Shown here: positions 51,334-60,059 of the stretch, piece by piece | Layout of the letters: every line of letters begins with the position of its first letter | Position numbering within the stretch: position 1 is the first letter of the stretch | Assembly: GCA_021325435.1 (NCBI GenBank) | Contig: JAJPHE010000118.1 | Coordinates: 1 to 64,000 of the forward strand | DNA: 64,000 bases | Direction: 5' to 3' | From: Actinomycetota bacterium | GTDB taxonomy: Bacteria > Actinomycetota > Acidimicrobiia > Acidimicrobiales > JAJPHE01 | Made by a program: the position numbers and the translations under genes | Notes under the pieces: generated by a model | Seen by the model: the letters and a program-made list of their open reading frames with translations, nothing else | What the model was told of the DNA's origin: nothing | Database searches by the model: none

Positions 51334-52811
51334 CCTCCATCCCGCCCGTCCCGGGCCCAGACATGGTCTCCTCCTCGAGCGCGGAGCTCGCCCCCCTCGT
51401 CGCCCGCGGGGCGGTTATCAACCTGGTGGCCACGGCGGTGCTGACCGCCTGCTCCATCGCCCAGGCGATCATCGTCCCCCGTTTGCTGGGCCCATCGACG
51501 ATCGGCGTGTTCGGGGTGGCGATGGGCGGCGTCATGATCGGCGTGACCATCAAGACGATCGATCTGCCGACCAAGCTCGTCCAAGAGCGGGAGGTCGATC
51601 TGGCCACCGCCTACCGGGTGGCGTTCACCCTCGAGATCATCCTGGCCAGCATCTTCTTCCTGGTCATCCAGGGGGTGGCGCCCTTGCTGGCCTGGGCCTA
51701 CCACCGCCCGATCCTGTGGCCGGTGACGTCCCTGCTGGGCCTGGCCGTGTTCTCCGCCGCGTTCACCGAACTCCCTGCTGCCGTCCCGTTCCGCCAGATG
51801 CGCTATCTGCGGCGCCGGCTGATCTCCTCCACGTCTCCCCTCGTGAGCTTCGGCGTGACGGTCGGCGCCGCCTTCGCCGGCCTGCAGATATGGAGCCTGG
51901 TGGCGGGCACCCTGGCCGGGGTGGCCGCCTCGGCTGTCGTGATGCTGGTTGCCGTCCCCGTCCGCCCCGGCCTGGCGTGGGAGCGGCCAGTGGTCCGGCG
52001 CTTCCTCGGATTTGGCTGGCCGATCTGGGCCGGTGGCATCGTGTCGGCCAGCGCCGGATGGTCGGGGGTGATGGTCGTGTCGGCCACCACCGGCATGTCG
52101 GGTGTCGGCTACTGGGACCTGGCCCAGGGTTGGGCGGCGCGGGCGTTGCAGGTCGACGGGATGATCTCCGACGCCGTTTTCCCCGCCCTGTGCCGGATGC
52201 AGGACGCCCTTCCGGCGCTGCGCTCCGCCTTCGTGCGCATGTGCCGTATCTCGGTGCTCTACGCCGCCCCGGTCGGCCTCGGCATCGTGCTGTTCAGCCG
52301 ACCCGCCCTCGTCCTGGTGCTGGGCGCCCGGTGGGACCGGGCGACCGTCCTGGTGCGGGCCGAGGGGGCGGCAGCGGTGGTCAACGCCATCGGTTACAGC
52401 TGGGATGTCTTCCTGGCCGCCCGCGGGGTGACCCGCCCGCAGCTGACGGCCAGCGTGGTGGCGGCGGTGTGGATCGTCACGATCGTCATCCCGCTGCTGC
52501 TGGTCTGGGGGCTCAACGGGGCGGCGGCGTCGCTGGTGGTACTGGCGGCCGCCTTCTACGTGGTCCGCCAGCGGTACATGACCCGGCTGTTCGGGCCGCT
52601 CAACCTTGCGGCCCTAGTGTGGCGCGAGCTGGCGGGGGCCGGTGCCGCCGCTGTGGTGATGGAGCTGCTACGTCACGCCGGCTGGCGCAGCTCGACGTTG
52701 CCCGGCCTGGTCGCCCAGGGCTTCACCTATCTGGCCCTGGTCGGCGCCGCCTACGCCCTCACCAGCCGGCGCTTCGTGTTCGAGACCTGCGGGATGCTGC
52801 GGCGCCGCTGA
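51330..52811 (+). CDS. polysaccharide flippase (Wzx/MOP superfamily)
   Basis: 493 aa, about 12-14 membrane helices. It starts with the characteristic ARGAVINLVATAVLTACSIA, then VPRLLGPSTIGVFGVAMGGV and FLGFGWPIWAGGIVSASAGW. This family flips undecaprenyl-linked oligosaccharide repeat units across the membrane. GTG start in a GTGA overlap with the GT2 gene, so the two are co-translated. It is the only flippase candidate in the window and pairs logically with the Wzy-like protein at 60040. Confidence 0.87.
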   Translation: MTSIPPVPGPDMVSSSSAELAPLVARGAVINLVATAVLTACSIAQAIIVPRLLGPSTIGVFGVAMGGVMIGVTIKTIDLPTKLVQEREVDLATAYRVAFTLEIILASIFFLVIQGVAPLLAWAYHRPILWPVTSLLGLAVFSAAFTELPAAVPFRQMRYLRRRLISSTSPLVSFGVTVGAAFAGLQIWSLVAGTLAGVAASAVVMLVAVPVRPGLAWERPVVRRFLGFGWPIWAGGIVSASAGWSGVMVVSATTGMSGVGYWDLAQGWAARALQVDGMISDAVFPALCRMQDALPALRSAFVRMCRISVLYAAPVGLGIVLFSRPALVLVLGARWDRATVLVRAEGAAAVVNAIGYSWDVFLAARGVTRPQLTASVVAAVWIVTIVIPLLLVWGLNGAAASLVVLAAAFYVVRQRYMTRLFGPLNLAALVWRELAGAGAAAVVMELLRHAGWRSSTLPGLVAQGFTYLALVGAAYALTSRRFVFETCGMLRRR

Positions 52812-52813
52812 GG

Positions 52814-54016
52814 TCACGACCCGATGGCGGCGTAGCGCCGGGCCAGCTCCACCGCCCCCGCCCTTTCGTTGAACCGTTCGATGACGACGGCCCGGCCGGC
52901 GCGGCCCATGCGGTGCCGTTCGGCGAGTGTCATGTCGAGGATGCGGGCCACGGCCTGCGACAAGGCATCGGGGTCGTCGCGGGGCACGAGGATGCCCGTC
53001 TCTGGTTCGACCATCTCGGGTATGCCGAAGTCGGCGCTGGCCACCACCGGCAGCTCCATGGCCATCGCCTCCTTGACGACCACTGGCATGCTGTCGCGGT
53101 CGCCCCAGCCGGCCAGGGTGGACGGGCACACGAGCACATCGGCCCGCTCCATCTCCTGGCGTATCTGCTCCGGCGGCAGCCAGCCGGGAAGCTCGACGGC
53201 GGCCTCAAGGCCCAGGCTCCGGATACGTTCTTCCAGCTCCGGTCGCTGGTCGCCCTCGCCGACGATGAGGCAGGTTGTGTTCCGGCCCTCGGCCCGTAGC
53301 CGTCCGAGCGCCTCGAGCAGCACCGGGAACCCCTTCTTGTCCACCAGCCGACCGATGGAAAGGACCCGGTCGTGGGTTCGTTCTGCCGGCGGGGACGACC
53401 GCCGGAACAACTGAGGATCGACCCCGGCGTACTTGACCATGAGCTTTCCCGGGTCGACGTCCGGGCACCGCTGGACGATCTGGTCGATGTTGTAACGGCA
53501 GACCGTCACCGTCAGCGCCGCGTGACGTATCTCGCGGCACAACATCCTGCAGTTGTAGATGTCGGTGGCGTGAATGGTCAGGCTGTAGGGGATGCCGCTC
53601 ACCAGTGAGGCGAAGAAGGCCATCTCCCCAGCGGTGTCGGCAAAATGGGCGTGGAGGAGATCGAACCCCCGCCGGGTCGCCTCGGCCGCCAGCACCAACC
53701 CGTAAAACAGGTTGGCGAGGCACAGGCGGCTTTTCTGGCGCAGGGCGAGCAGAGTCGCCCTCAGCCCCGCGATCGGGTGACGCACCAGCACCCCTCCGGC
53801 CAATCGCAGCTGGTGCCGACGACCCATCTGGTCCAGCCACGTGGCCCGGCCGCGCATCGGCTCCGCCCGAGGATTCACGACTGGCTCGCCCGCGTCGCTG
53901 CGGGCCAGGATCGACACGATCAGGCCTGCCTCGGCCAAGGCGGCGATCTCCTCCACGATGAAGGTCTCCGACAGCTTCGGGAAGTAGCGCAGGATGTAGG
54001 CCACCCGTCGTGCCAT
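52814..54016 (-). CDS. glycosyltransferase family 4 (WcaL/colanic-acid type)
   Basis: 400 aa. VAYILRYFPKLSETFIVEEI is the N-terminal signature of WcaL-like and related exopolysaccharide transferases. DLLHAHFADTAGEMAFFASL, TIHATDIYNCRMLC and the donor domain VLSIGRLVDKKGFPVLLEAL follow. The donor motif is DSMPVVVKEAMAMELP, with Asp in place of the first Glu, as is common in this subgroup. ATG at 54016. The 3' ends of this and the flippase gene are 2 bp apart. Confidence 0.9.
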   Translation of the reverse strand: MARRVAYILRYFPKLSETFIVEEIAALAEAGLIVSILARSDAGEPVVNPRAEPMRGRATWLDQMGRRHQLRLAGGVLVRHPIAGLRATLLALRQKSRLCLANLFYGLVLAAEATRRGFDLLHAHFADTAGEMAFFASLVSGIPYSLTIHATDIYNCRMLCREIRHAALTVTVCRYNIDQIVQRCPDVDPGKLMVKYAGVDPQLFRRSSPPAERTHDRVLSIGRLVDKKGFPVLLEALGRLRAEGRNTTCLIVGEGDQRPELEERIRSLGLEAAVELPGWLPPEQIRQEMERADVLVCPSTLAGWGDRDSMPVVVKEAMAMELPVVASADFGIPEMVEPETGILVPRDDPDALSQAVARILDMTLAERHRMGRAGRAVVIERFNERAGAVELARRYAAIGS

Positions 54017-54048
54017 GGCGCCGATCGTAAGCTGCCTAACCTTTGGTG

Positions 54049-55236
54049 ATGGTCCTCCGGGTGCGCTTCGTGGTGCACACGGCTCAGCGTTCGGGGGCCC
54101 CGATGGGCGCCCTGCGCCTCGTCCGCTGGCTGGTGGACACCGGCCGGGCCCGGCCCTCGGTCGTGCTGCGTGAGGGTGGCCCACTCGCCTCGTCGTTCGC
54201 CTCATTGGCCCCCACCGCGGTGATCCACGACGTCGGCCGGGCACGGGTGCGGACCGCCGAACGGGGCCTCGCCTCCCTCGGCCTGAATCGCGGCGCCGCC
54301 TTCGTTACCCGCACCCGGGTCAGCCGGGCCGTCGCCCACCTGCCCCCGGCCGATGTGGTCTATCTGAACGGGGTGGGCGCCGCCTCGTCCGTCGCCAGCC
54401 TGCGCCCGGCGGGGCCGGTCGTCACCCACGTGCACGAGCTGGCTCTCGCCATGGACACCTGCTCCACCCCGGCCGAGCGGGCCCGACTGGTCGACGTCAC
54501 CGATCGGTTCCTCGCCGTGTCCGAGGGGGTGGCGGCCGTGCTGCGGGACGACTGGGGGGTGGCAGCGGAGCGGATCGAGGTGGTTCCGGCGCCGATCGAC
54601 CGGCCTCCCCCCACCGGCGGCGAGGCGGACCGCCGCTCGCAGCGGCGGAGCCTCGGCCTGCCGCCCGACCGGCCGCTGCTCCTGGCCAGCGGCATCCCCT
54701 ACTGGTTGAAGGGTCCCGACCTGTTCGTCCAGGTGGCGGCCCGGGCCCTCCGGCTCGGCGCCGGCGCCACCTTCTGCTGGGTGGGAGGGCTCCCGTCGGA
54801 TTGGACCCGGGACGTGCTGTCCCGCGACGCCCGGCTGGTCGGCTTCGAGGACCGCATCCGCTTCGTCGCCGAGGTGCCGGACCTGTCCCCCTGGCTGCAG
54901 GCGGCCACCATGGCCCTGGTCACCTCGCGCGAGGAGGCGTTTCCCCTCTTCGCGGTGGAGGCGGCGGCCCACGGGGTGCCGGTCCTCACCTTCGCGGTGG
55001 GCGGAACACCGGAGCTGGTCGAGCGGGGCTGCGGGGCGGTCGTTCCCTACCTCGACGTCGAGGCAATGGCCCGCAGAATCTGCGAGCTACTGGAGGATCC
55101 GGCCGCCGTCTCCCGCCTCGGGGCCCGGGGCCGACAGCTGGCCCCGGAGTTCACCGTCGAACAAGTCGGTCCCCGCGCCCTGGAGGCCCTGGAGCGGGCC
55201 ACCGGATCGGCGCCCGATCACAGCACCCGTCGGTAG
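54049..55236 (+). CDS. glycosyltransferase family 4
   Basis: 395 aa. N-domain: VRFVVHTAQRSGAPMGALRL, VVYLNGVGAASSVASLRPA, VVTHVHELALAMDTCS. C-domain: PLLLASGIPYWLKGPDLFVQ and SREEAFPLFAVEAAAHGVP with E-x7-E. TTG, GTG and ATG start codons are consecutive here (54043-54051); the ATG at 54049 is chosen. It is divergent from the 52814 gene with about 32 bp between. Its last 19 bp overlap the convergent 55218 gene. Confidence 0.87.
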   Translation: MVLRVRFVVHTAQRSGAPMGALRLVRWLVDTGRARPSVVLREGGPLASSFASLAPTAVIHDVGRARVRTAERGLASLGLNRGAAFVTRTRVSRAVAHLPPADVVYLNGVGAASSVASLRPAGPVVTHVHELALAMDTCSTPAERARLVDVTDRFLAVSEGVAAVLRDDWGVAAERIEVVPAPIDRPPPTGGEADRRSQRRSLGLPPDRPLLLASGIPYWLKGPDLFVQVAARALRLGAGATFCWVGGLPSDWTRDVLSRDARLVGFEDRIRFVAEVPDLSPWLQAATMALVTSREEAFPLFAVEAAAHGVPVLTFAVGGTPELVERGCGAVVPYLDVEAMARRICELLEDPAAVSRLGARGRQLAPEFTVEQVGPRALEALERATGSAPDHSTRR

Positions 55237-56369
55237 GCCTCCAACCACTGCGGTCCCACCACCGACCAGTCGAACGAGGCTGCCCGGCGCCGGCACGCCT
55301 CCGCCATGGTGTCGTCGGAGTTGGACCGGATGACGTCCACCAGCGCTCGGGCCAGGGCACCGGCGTCGCCCGCCGGGAACGTCCGCCCCACCTCCGCCGT
55401 CACCAGCTCGGGCAGGGCACCGTGGTCGGCCACCACCATGGGGGTGCCGGCGGCCAGGGCCTCGATGACGACCAGCCCGAAGGCCTCGTAGATGCTGGCC
55501 AAGCAACTCACCGACGCCGTCAGATATTCGATCTTCAGTTCTTCCTGGCCCATCTCTCCAAGGAACGACACCCGCTCGGCGACCTCGGTGGGGACACCGG
55601 CCAGCAGCTCGGCCCGCCGCCGTGAGTCGACCGGCCCGGCCAGGCGGAGGTGGGCGTCGGGGACCTGTTCGACGACCATCGGAAGCGCCTCGATCAGCAG
55701 GTCGACCCGCTTGCGATGGTCGCCGGGGGCAGCCGCACAGACGATCCGCCCGCCCACCGCCGCCCGTTCCCCCGAGAAGAAGCTGGCGTCGACGGCATAG
55801 GGGATCACCTCGGCGTCGATGGCGAAGGTGTCGCGCAGGTGCCGGCGCACGGCTTGGCTCGGGCAGGTCACGAGGCGCGCTCCGGTGCTCGCCCAGCTGA
55901 ACAGCCAACGGTTGAGCGGCTTGCCCCGAAAGCTGGCGGGTAGCGGCATGCCGGCGTAGGTGACGAGGTAGGGGACCCGGGCCCCCCGGGCGGCGGCGGC
56001 GTCCTGGTACAGGAGGCTGTGGACCAGGTCGGGCCGGTCGCGGGCGAGCCTGGCGGCCATCGGCGGGGCGAAGGTGAGGTCCGGACCCAGCTCGCGCCAC
56101 AACCGCCCCATGTCGGGGGCCCGGGTCGTGCGGATGGGGACTCCCTCGAGCTCGTAGGCGGCTGACCGGGGTCCCCCTGCCATCAGGCTGGCGTCCACCC
56201 CGTGCGAACGCAGCCAACCGACCAGGCCCATCGCCAAACGTTCGGATCCCCGGTTGACCGCCGGCGGGGCGAACGGATTGGTCACCACCACCCGGCAACC
56301 GGCCGGCAGGCCGCTCGGCGGCAGGGGGTTCCCCGAGCCGGGTGACCCGCGCCACGAAGCACGGTTCAT
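55218..56369 (-). CDS. glycosyltransferase family 4
   Basis: 383 aa. RVVVTNPFAPPAVNRGSERL, LVHSLLYQDAAAARGARVPY and TCPSQAVRRHLRDTF mark the N-domain; RIVCAAAPGDHRKRVDLLIE and ASIYEAFGLVVIEALAAGTP with E-x7-E mark the donor domain. The use of 'CAAAPGDHRKRVDLL' is like 'FCPAAPDDPRKRVEVL' in the 62331 enzyme, so these two are related. ATG at 56369 chosen over a start at 56447 because the extra part has no coding look. Confidence 0.87.
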   Translation of the reverse strand: MNRASWRGSPGSGNPLPPSGLPAGCRVVVTNPFAPPAVNRGSERLAMGLVGWLRSHGVDASLMAGGPRSAAYELEGVPIRTTRAPDMGRLWRELGPDLTFAPPMAARLARDRPDLVHSLLYQDAAAARGARVPYLVTYAGMPLPASFRGKPLNRWLFSWASTGARLVTCPSQAVRRHLRDTFAIDAEVIPYAVDASFFSGERAAVGGRIVCAAAPGDHRKRVDLLIEALPMVVEQVPDAHLRLAGPVDSRRRAELLAGVPTEVAERVSFLGEMGQEELKIEYLTASVSCLASIYEAFGLVVIEALAAGTPMVVADHGALPELVTAEVGRTFPAGDAGALARALVDVIRSNSDDTMAEACRRRAASFDWSVVGPQWLEAYRRVL

Positions 56370-56421
56370 CGGGGGCCGCCCCCAGTGGGAGAAGCGTGCA
56401 GGAAATACCGTTCCAGGGTCG

Positions 56422-56460
56422 AAATCCCTAACCGGGGCAGGTAGCAAATCCCTAACCGGG
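56422..56460. repeat. 24 bp-period direct repeat in a promoter region
   Basis: AAATCCCTAACCGGG occurs at 56422-56436 and again, identically, at 56446-56460. It lies 40-80 nt upstream of the GTG of the secreted protein at 56501. The 24 bp period is slightly more than two helical turns. It may be a paired binding site; the inner CCTAAC resembles the CCTAAA boxes elsewhere. Confidence 0.6.
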
Positions 56461-56500
56461 ACAATCTGCCGTTCTGGGGCTCCAGAGGTGGAGGGCTGAG

Positions 56501-57949
56501 GTGAAAAGCCGCATTTGGAAGATTACGACCGGTCTGGCATTGGGGGCGTTGGTGGCCGTGGCGCCGGCCGTTACCCCGCAGGCCGGGGCCGTCTCCACCT
56601 ACCAGTCGGCACCATTCGCCACCCAAGGGGTGATCCAGAGTGTCCAGATGGCCCCCACCGGGGGCGTGGCCAGCTTCGTGCTGGGGTCCCTGAGCAACAC
56701 CAGCGGGAACATCGCTCCCGGCGAGGACTCCAACGGGAACATCACCGTCGACACCGATCCGAGCAGCGTCTACTACAGCTGCAACACCCAGACGAACACC
56801 TGCGCCAAGAGCACCGACACTGCCGTCATCGTCCAAGGTGACCTGGTGTACATCACCGGCCACTACTTCGCCGAGACGAGCCAATACCAGTTCGTCCTGA
56901 GCTACGCCTTCAACCCACCCGTGGCCCCGCCGGCGAGCTCCCCGACGTCCACGCCCCAGAACCCGCAGCCCTCGTCCCTGTCTGACTACACCGACAGCAG
57001 CCTCTTCTTCGTGACGGGCCAGACGACCTCTCCGGGCACGTACCTCCTGGAAGGGCAGCTGTGGAGCCAGGACTGGGGCTTCACCATGGGCAACTTCACC
57101 GACTACGGGTGCGGCACAGCCAGCACTTGCCGGGTCAAGCAGATCGCCCTGGCCCACGGGGCCACCTGGGACCCCACCACCTCCCAATGGGTCGGCGGGC
57201 ACCTGCTCATCGATCAGGACCCGATCAACACGACGATGTGGCTGAGCTCCGACGGCGGCTGCACGTACGCCAAGACAACCGACCGGTACTCGACGGTCAA
57301 CTGGGTGGGCAGCCAGCAGAGCCTCTACGTGAATGGTCACTACACCTGGGACGGGACGGACTGGCGCTTCCTGGCCACCAACATCTTCGCTCCCGCCCCG
57401 TCGACTAGCTGCCCGAGCTCCGGACCAAGTTACGGTCCCCTGAGCGCCGGGGGCGTCGTGGTGGAGAACCCCCCCAACCAGCCGGCGAGCGCCGCATCCT
57501 GCACGGCGGCCACCCCGTGTCCTATCACCTACACCGGCCAGATGGGGCCCAGTGGGCCGTTCAGCAACGGGCCCACCACCATGACCCTCAACTGGTCCTA
57601 CGACCCAACCGCCACCAACTGCGGCGGCACCCAAGTGTCCAACGGTTGTTGGAGCTTCACCGGCAACTGGACCGTCGCCGCCCAGTCGCCGTCGACCACC
57701 GAGCTGGCCGGCACGCTGAGCGGCACATCCACCGCGGCCCAGGCGCCACCGAGCCCGCCGACCGGGGTCGCCGAGGCGACGGTGACGGTCACCTGCGGGC
57801 GGGGCGGATATGCCGGCTACTCCGGTAGCGGCACCTGGAATGCCGACACGACCACCGACACGTCCGGTAGCGCCCCGTACCCCGCGCCGTACAACCTCGA
57901 CGGGACCTATCACTGGTCGATCGCCTGGACGCAGAGCGCCAGCTGCTAG
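56501..57949 (+). CDS. secreted beta-rich protein within the glycosyltransferase locus
   Basis: 482 aa, not recognised. GTG start at 56501 (GGAGGG upstream), signal peptide MKSRIWKITTGLALGALVAV cut near QAGA-VST. Two internal blocks repeat: DPSSVYYSCNTQTNTCAKST with VYITGHYFAETSQYQFVLSY, and DPINTTMWLSSDGGCTYAKT with LYVNGHYTWDGTDWRFLATN. The 'GHY...' part looks like a repeated beta sheet. A third region (NWSYDPTATNCGGTQVSNGC to the end) is Thr/Ser/Gly-rich with more Cys. It could bind or display the polysaccharide made by the surrounding genes. It carries an unusual direct repeat upstream. Confidence 0.7.
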   Translation: MKSRIWKITTGLALGALVAVAPAVTPQAGAVSTYQSAPFATQGVIQSVQMAPTGGVASFVLGSLSNTSGNIAPGEDSNGNITVDTDPSSVYYSCNTQTNTCAKSTDTAVIVQGDLVYITGHYFAETSQYQFVLSYAFNPPVAPPASSPTSTPQNPQPSSLSDYTDSSLFFVTGQTTSPGTYLLEGQLWSQDWGFTMGNFTDYGCGTASTCRVKQIALAHGATWDPTTSQWVGGHLLIDQDPINTTMWLSSDGGCTYAKTTDRYSTVNWVGSQQSLYVNGHYTWDGTDWRFLATNIFAPAPSTSCPSSGPSYGPLSAGGVVVENPPNQPASAASCTAATPCPITYTGQMGPSGPFSNGPTTMTLNWSYDPTATNCGGTQVSNGCWSFTGNWTVAAQSPSTTELAGTLSGTSTAAQAPPSPPTGVAEATVTVTCGRGGYAGYSGSGTWNADTTTDTSGSAPYPAPYNLDGTYHWSIAWTQSASC

Positions 57950-59064
57950 TTGTCCGGGGGCGGGCGGGAGATGATCTCGCCCAATTCCCGGGCTGCCCGG
58001 TCCCACGAGTAGTAGCGCCGGGCCTCGGGCTGGCCCGCCGCGCACCGCTCGTACAGGGCGTCATCGGCCAGGGCTGAGCCGATGACCGAGGCGAGGACTT
58101 CCCTGTCCGAGCTGGGGCTGAGAACCCCCGCTCCCCCGAGGATCTCGGGGGCGGCCCCCCGGTCCAGGGCCACGCTGGGCAGCCCGTGGCAGAGAGCCTC
58201 GGCGAAGACCAGGCCGAACGCGTCGAACGGTGACGGCATAACCAGCAGGTCGTGGTTGGCCATCAGCCCCGACACCTGGGCGGGGGCGGTCGGCCCCAGA
58301 TAGGTGACGCCTTCGGGGATGCCGTCCGGTAGTGCGGAGTCGGGTGGGCCGACGATGGTGAGGGTGACGCCCGGTTGGCTGAGCCTGAGCAACCTCAGCG
58401 CCCCGAGCACGTGGTCGCCTCCCTTGCCCCGCAAGGTCCGGCCCACGAACAGCAACCGGGTTCGCGGCGCCGAGCGGGGCTCGACCAGGTCGGGGGGGAG
58501 GGGCACGTTCACACCTGGAGGCACCACGTGCACCCGCGCAGGGTCGAGACCGGAGACGGAAACCAGGTGGTCGGCTACCCAGCGGCTCATGACGATGACC
58601 CCCGTCGCCGCCGCGAAGATCCGCCGCTGGCGGCGGCGGAGGCGCTCGAGGGTCGCCCGGGGCACCCCGGGATAGTTCGGCGCCGAGGCCAGGCCGTGTT
58701 CGTCGGTGAACTCGAGGAGCAGGTCCAGGCTCATGTCGTGGTACACGAAGTAAGGCAGCGAGCGCACCCCCGCCACGTCCATCATCTGCAGCACGGCATC
58801 CGCGCCGAGCCGCCGGGCCCGTCGCTCGATTTCGGTGCGGGCCCTGGTCTCGAGGCCGCCGGACAGATTCCACGCCGTGCGCCACCGCCCCGACCACCGC
58901 CGGGTGTAGGCGGCAGCGAAAAGCAGCCGCTCCCACTGGGCCAGGTCCACCCCGACGTCGACGACGTCAGCCCCTCGGCCCAATCCGTCCCTCATGCCCG
59001 CCGCTGTCCCCGACCAGGTGCGAGCCCGGTCCTGGGCCCACAGGCAAGCAAACCCGATCCTCAT
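57946..59064 (-). CDS. glycosyltransferase family 4-type (paralogue of 43919-45025)
   Basis: 372 aa. RIGFACLWAQDRARTWSGTA, ADAVLQMMDVAGVRSLPYFV and MSLDLLLEFTDEHGLASAPN parallel the 43919 enzyme, as does YYSWDRAARELGEII near the end. The donor domain has RLLFVGRTLRGKGGDHVLGA and MPSPFDAFGLVFAEALCHGL, in which the first Glu of E-x7-E is Asp. ATG at 59064. It overlaps the secreted protein gene by 4 bp at its 3' end, and is divergent from the GT2 at 59097 (32 bp). Confidence 0.87.
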   Translation of the reverse strand: MRIGFACLWAQDRARTWSGTAAGMRDGLGRGADVVDVGVDLAQWERLLFAAAYTRRWSGRWRTAWNLSGGLETRARTEIERRARRLGADAVLQMMDVAGVRSLPYFVYHDMSLDLLLEFTDEHGLASAPNYPGVPRATLERLRRRQRRIFAAATGVIVMSRWVADHLVSVSGLDPARVHVVPPGVNVPLPPDLVEPRSAPRTRLLFVGRTLRGKGGDHVLGALRLLRLSQPGVTLTIVGPPDSALPDGIPEGVTYLGPTAPAQVSGLMANHDLLVMPSPFDAFGLVFAEALCHGLPSVALDRGAAPEILGGAGVLSPSSDREVLASVIGSALADDALYERCAAGQPEARRYYSWDRAARELGEIISRPPPDN

Positions 59065-59096
59065 GCCCGGGACACCACGCTGCCAGACTGCCGAAT

Positions 59097-60059
59097 ATGA
59101 GCCTCCCCGGTACCGGCCGCGGGGATGCCGGTTCCGCTCCGGAGCTTCCCAGCCTGTCGGTGGTCATACCGGCATACGGCCGCTACGACCTGGTGGAGCA
59201 GGCGGTGAGCTCGGTGGACGTGGCAGCGGAGGTGATCGTCGTCGACGACTGCTCGCCCGGGGGGGTTCCCGACGGCGTCGAGAGCTGGTCGCCCGGCCTC
59301 CGTCTCATCCGGAACCCCGTGAACCTCGGTTTCGGTGCCACCGCCAACCGGGGTCTGGCCGCGGCCGGGGGCCAGGTTCGGGTGGTGCTGAACAGCGACG
59401 CCCGTCCTCGCCCCGGTGCCCTGTCGGCACTGTTGGAGGCGTTCAGGGGCGATCCGGCCGTCGGCATCGCCGGGCCCCGGCTGGTGTTCCCCGACGGCAG
59501 CCATCAGCTCTCGGCGGCTAGGGACCCGACGGCGGCCCGGGTACTGGCCGGCAGCTTCGCCCTCAACGACGCCGTCCGGGGGCTGTTCCCGGGTGTCCGC
59601 TTCCCGTGGGAGTTTGGCATGTCGCGCGTCGATCACGCTTCGTCCCACGACGTTGACTGGGTGATGGGTGCCTGCATCTGCATTAGGGACGTGGCGCTCG
59701 CCGACGTGGAAGGCTTCGACACTAACTACTACATGTACTTGGAGGAGGCGGACCTCTGCTACCGGGCCCGTCAGGGCGGATGGAAGATCCGCTACGTGGC
59801 CGAGGCGGTGGTTGAGCACGAGGGCCACGGCTCTGGCCGCGACCCGGCTGAGCACGCCCGCCGGCTCGTTAGCTCCGAGCGGCGCTATTTCGAGAAGACG
59901 TACGGGCCGGCCAGCCTACGGGGGTGGCGGCGCAGTCGCCTGCTCGGAAGCGTGCTGAAGATGGCGGCGTTTTCCGTGCCGGCGTTGCTGGACCGCCGCC
60001 TGCGCGACCGCTTCCGCTGGCACTGGGCGGCCGTACAGGTCATGCGGTCGGTGCCGTAG
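59097..60059 (+). CDS. glycosyltransferase family 2
   Basis: 320 aa. LSVVIPAYGRYDLVEQAVSS, VIVVDDCSPGGVPDGVES, NPVNLGFGATANRGLAAAGG and VRVVLNSDARPRPGALSAL (N-x-D metal motif) form the donor half; VMGACICIRDVALADVEGFD and LEEADLCYRARQGGWKIRYV the acceptor half. It is like the 48314 enzyme, so rhamnosyl- or similar transfer is plausible. A basic, hydrophobic C-terminus follows. ATG at 59097. Overlaps the Wzy-like gene by 20 bp at the 3' end. Confidence 0.88.
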   Translation: MSLPGTGRGDAGSAPELPSLSVVIPAYGRYDLVEQAVSSVDVAAEVIVVDDCSPGGVPDGVESWSPGLRLIRNPVNLGFGATANRGLAAAGGQVRVVLNSDARPRPGALSALLEAFRGDPAVGIAGPRLVFPDGSHQLSAARDPTAARVLAGSFALNDAVRGLFPGVRFPWEFGMSRVDHASSHDVDWVMGACICIRDVALADVEGFDTNYYMYLEEADLCYRARQGGWKIRYVAEAVVEHEGHGSGRDPAEHARRLVSSERRYFEKTYGPASLRGWRRSRLLGSVLKMAAFSVPALLDRRLRDRFRWHWAAVQVMRSVP

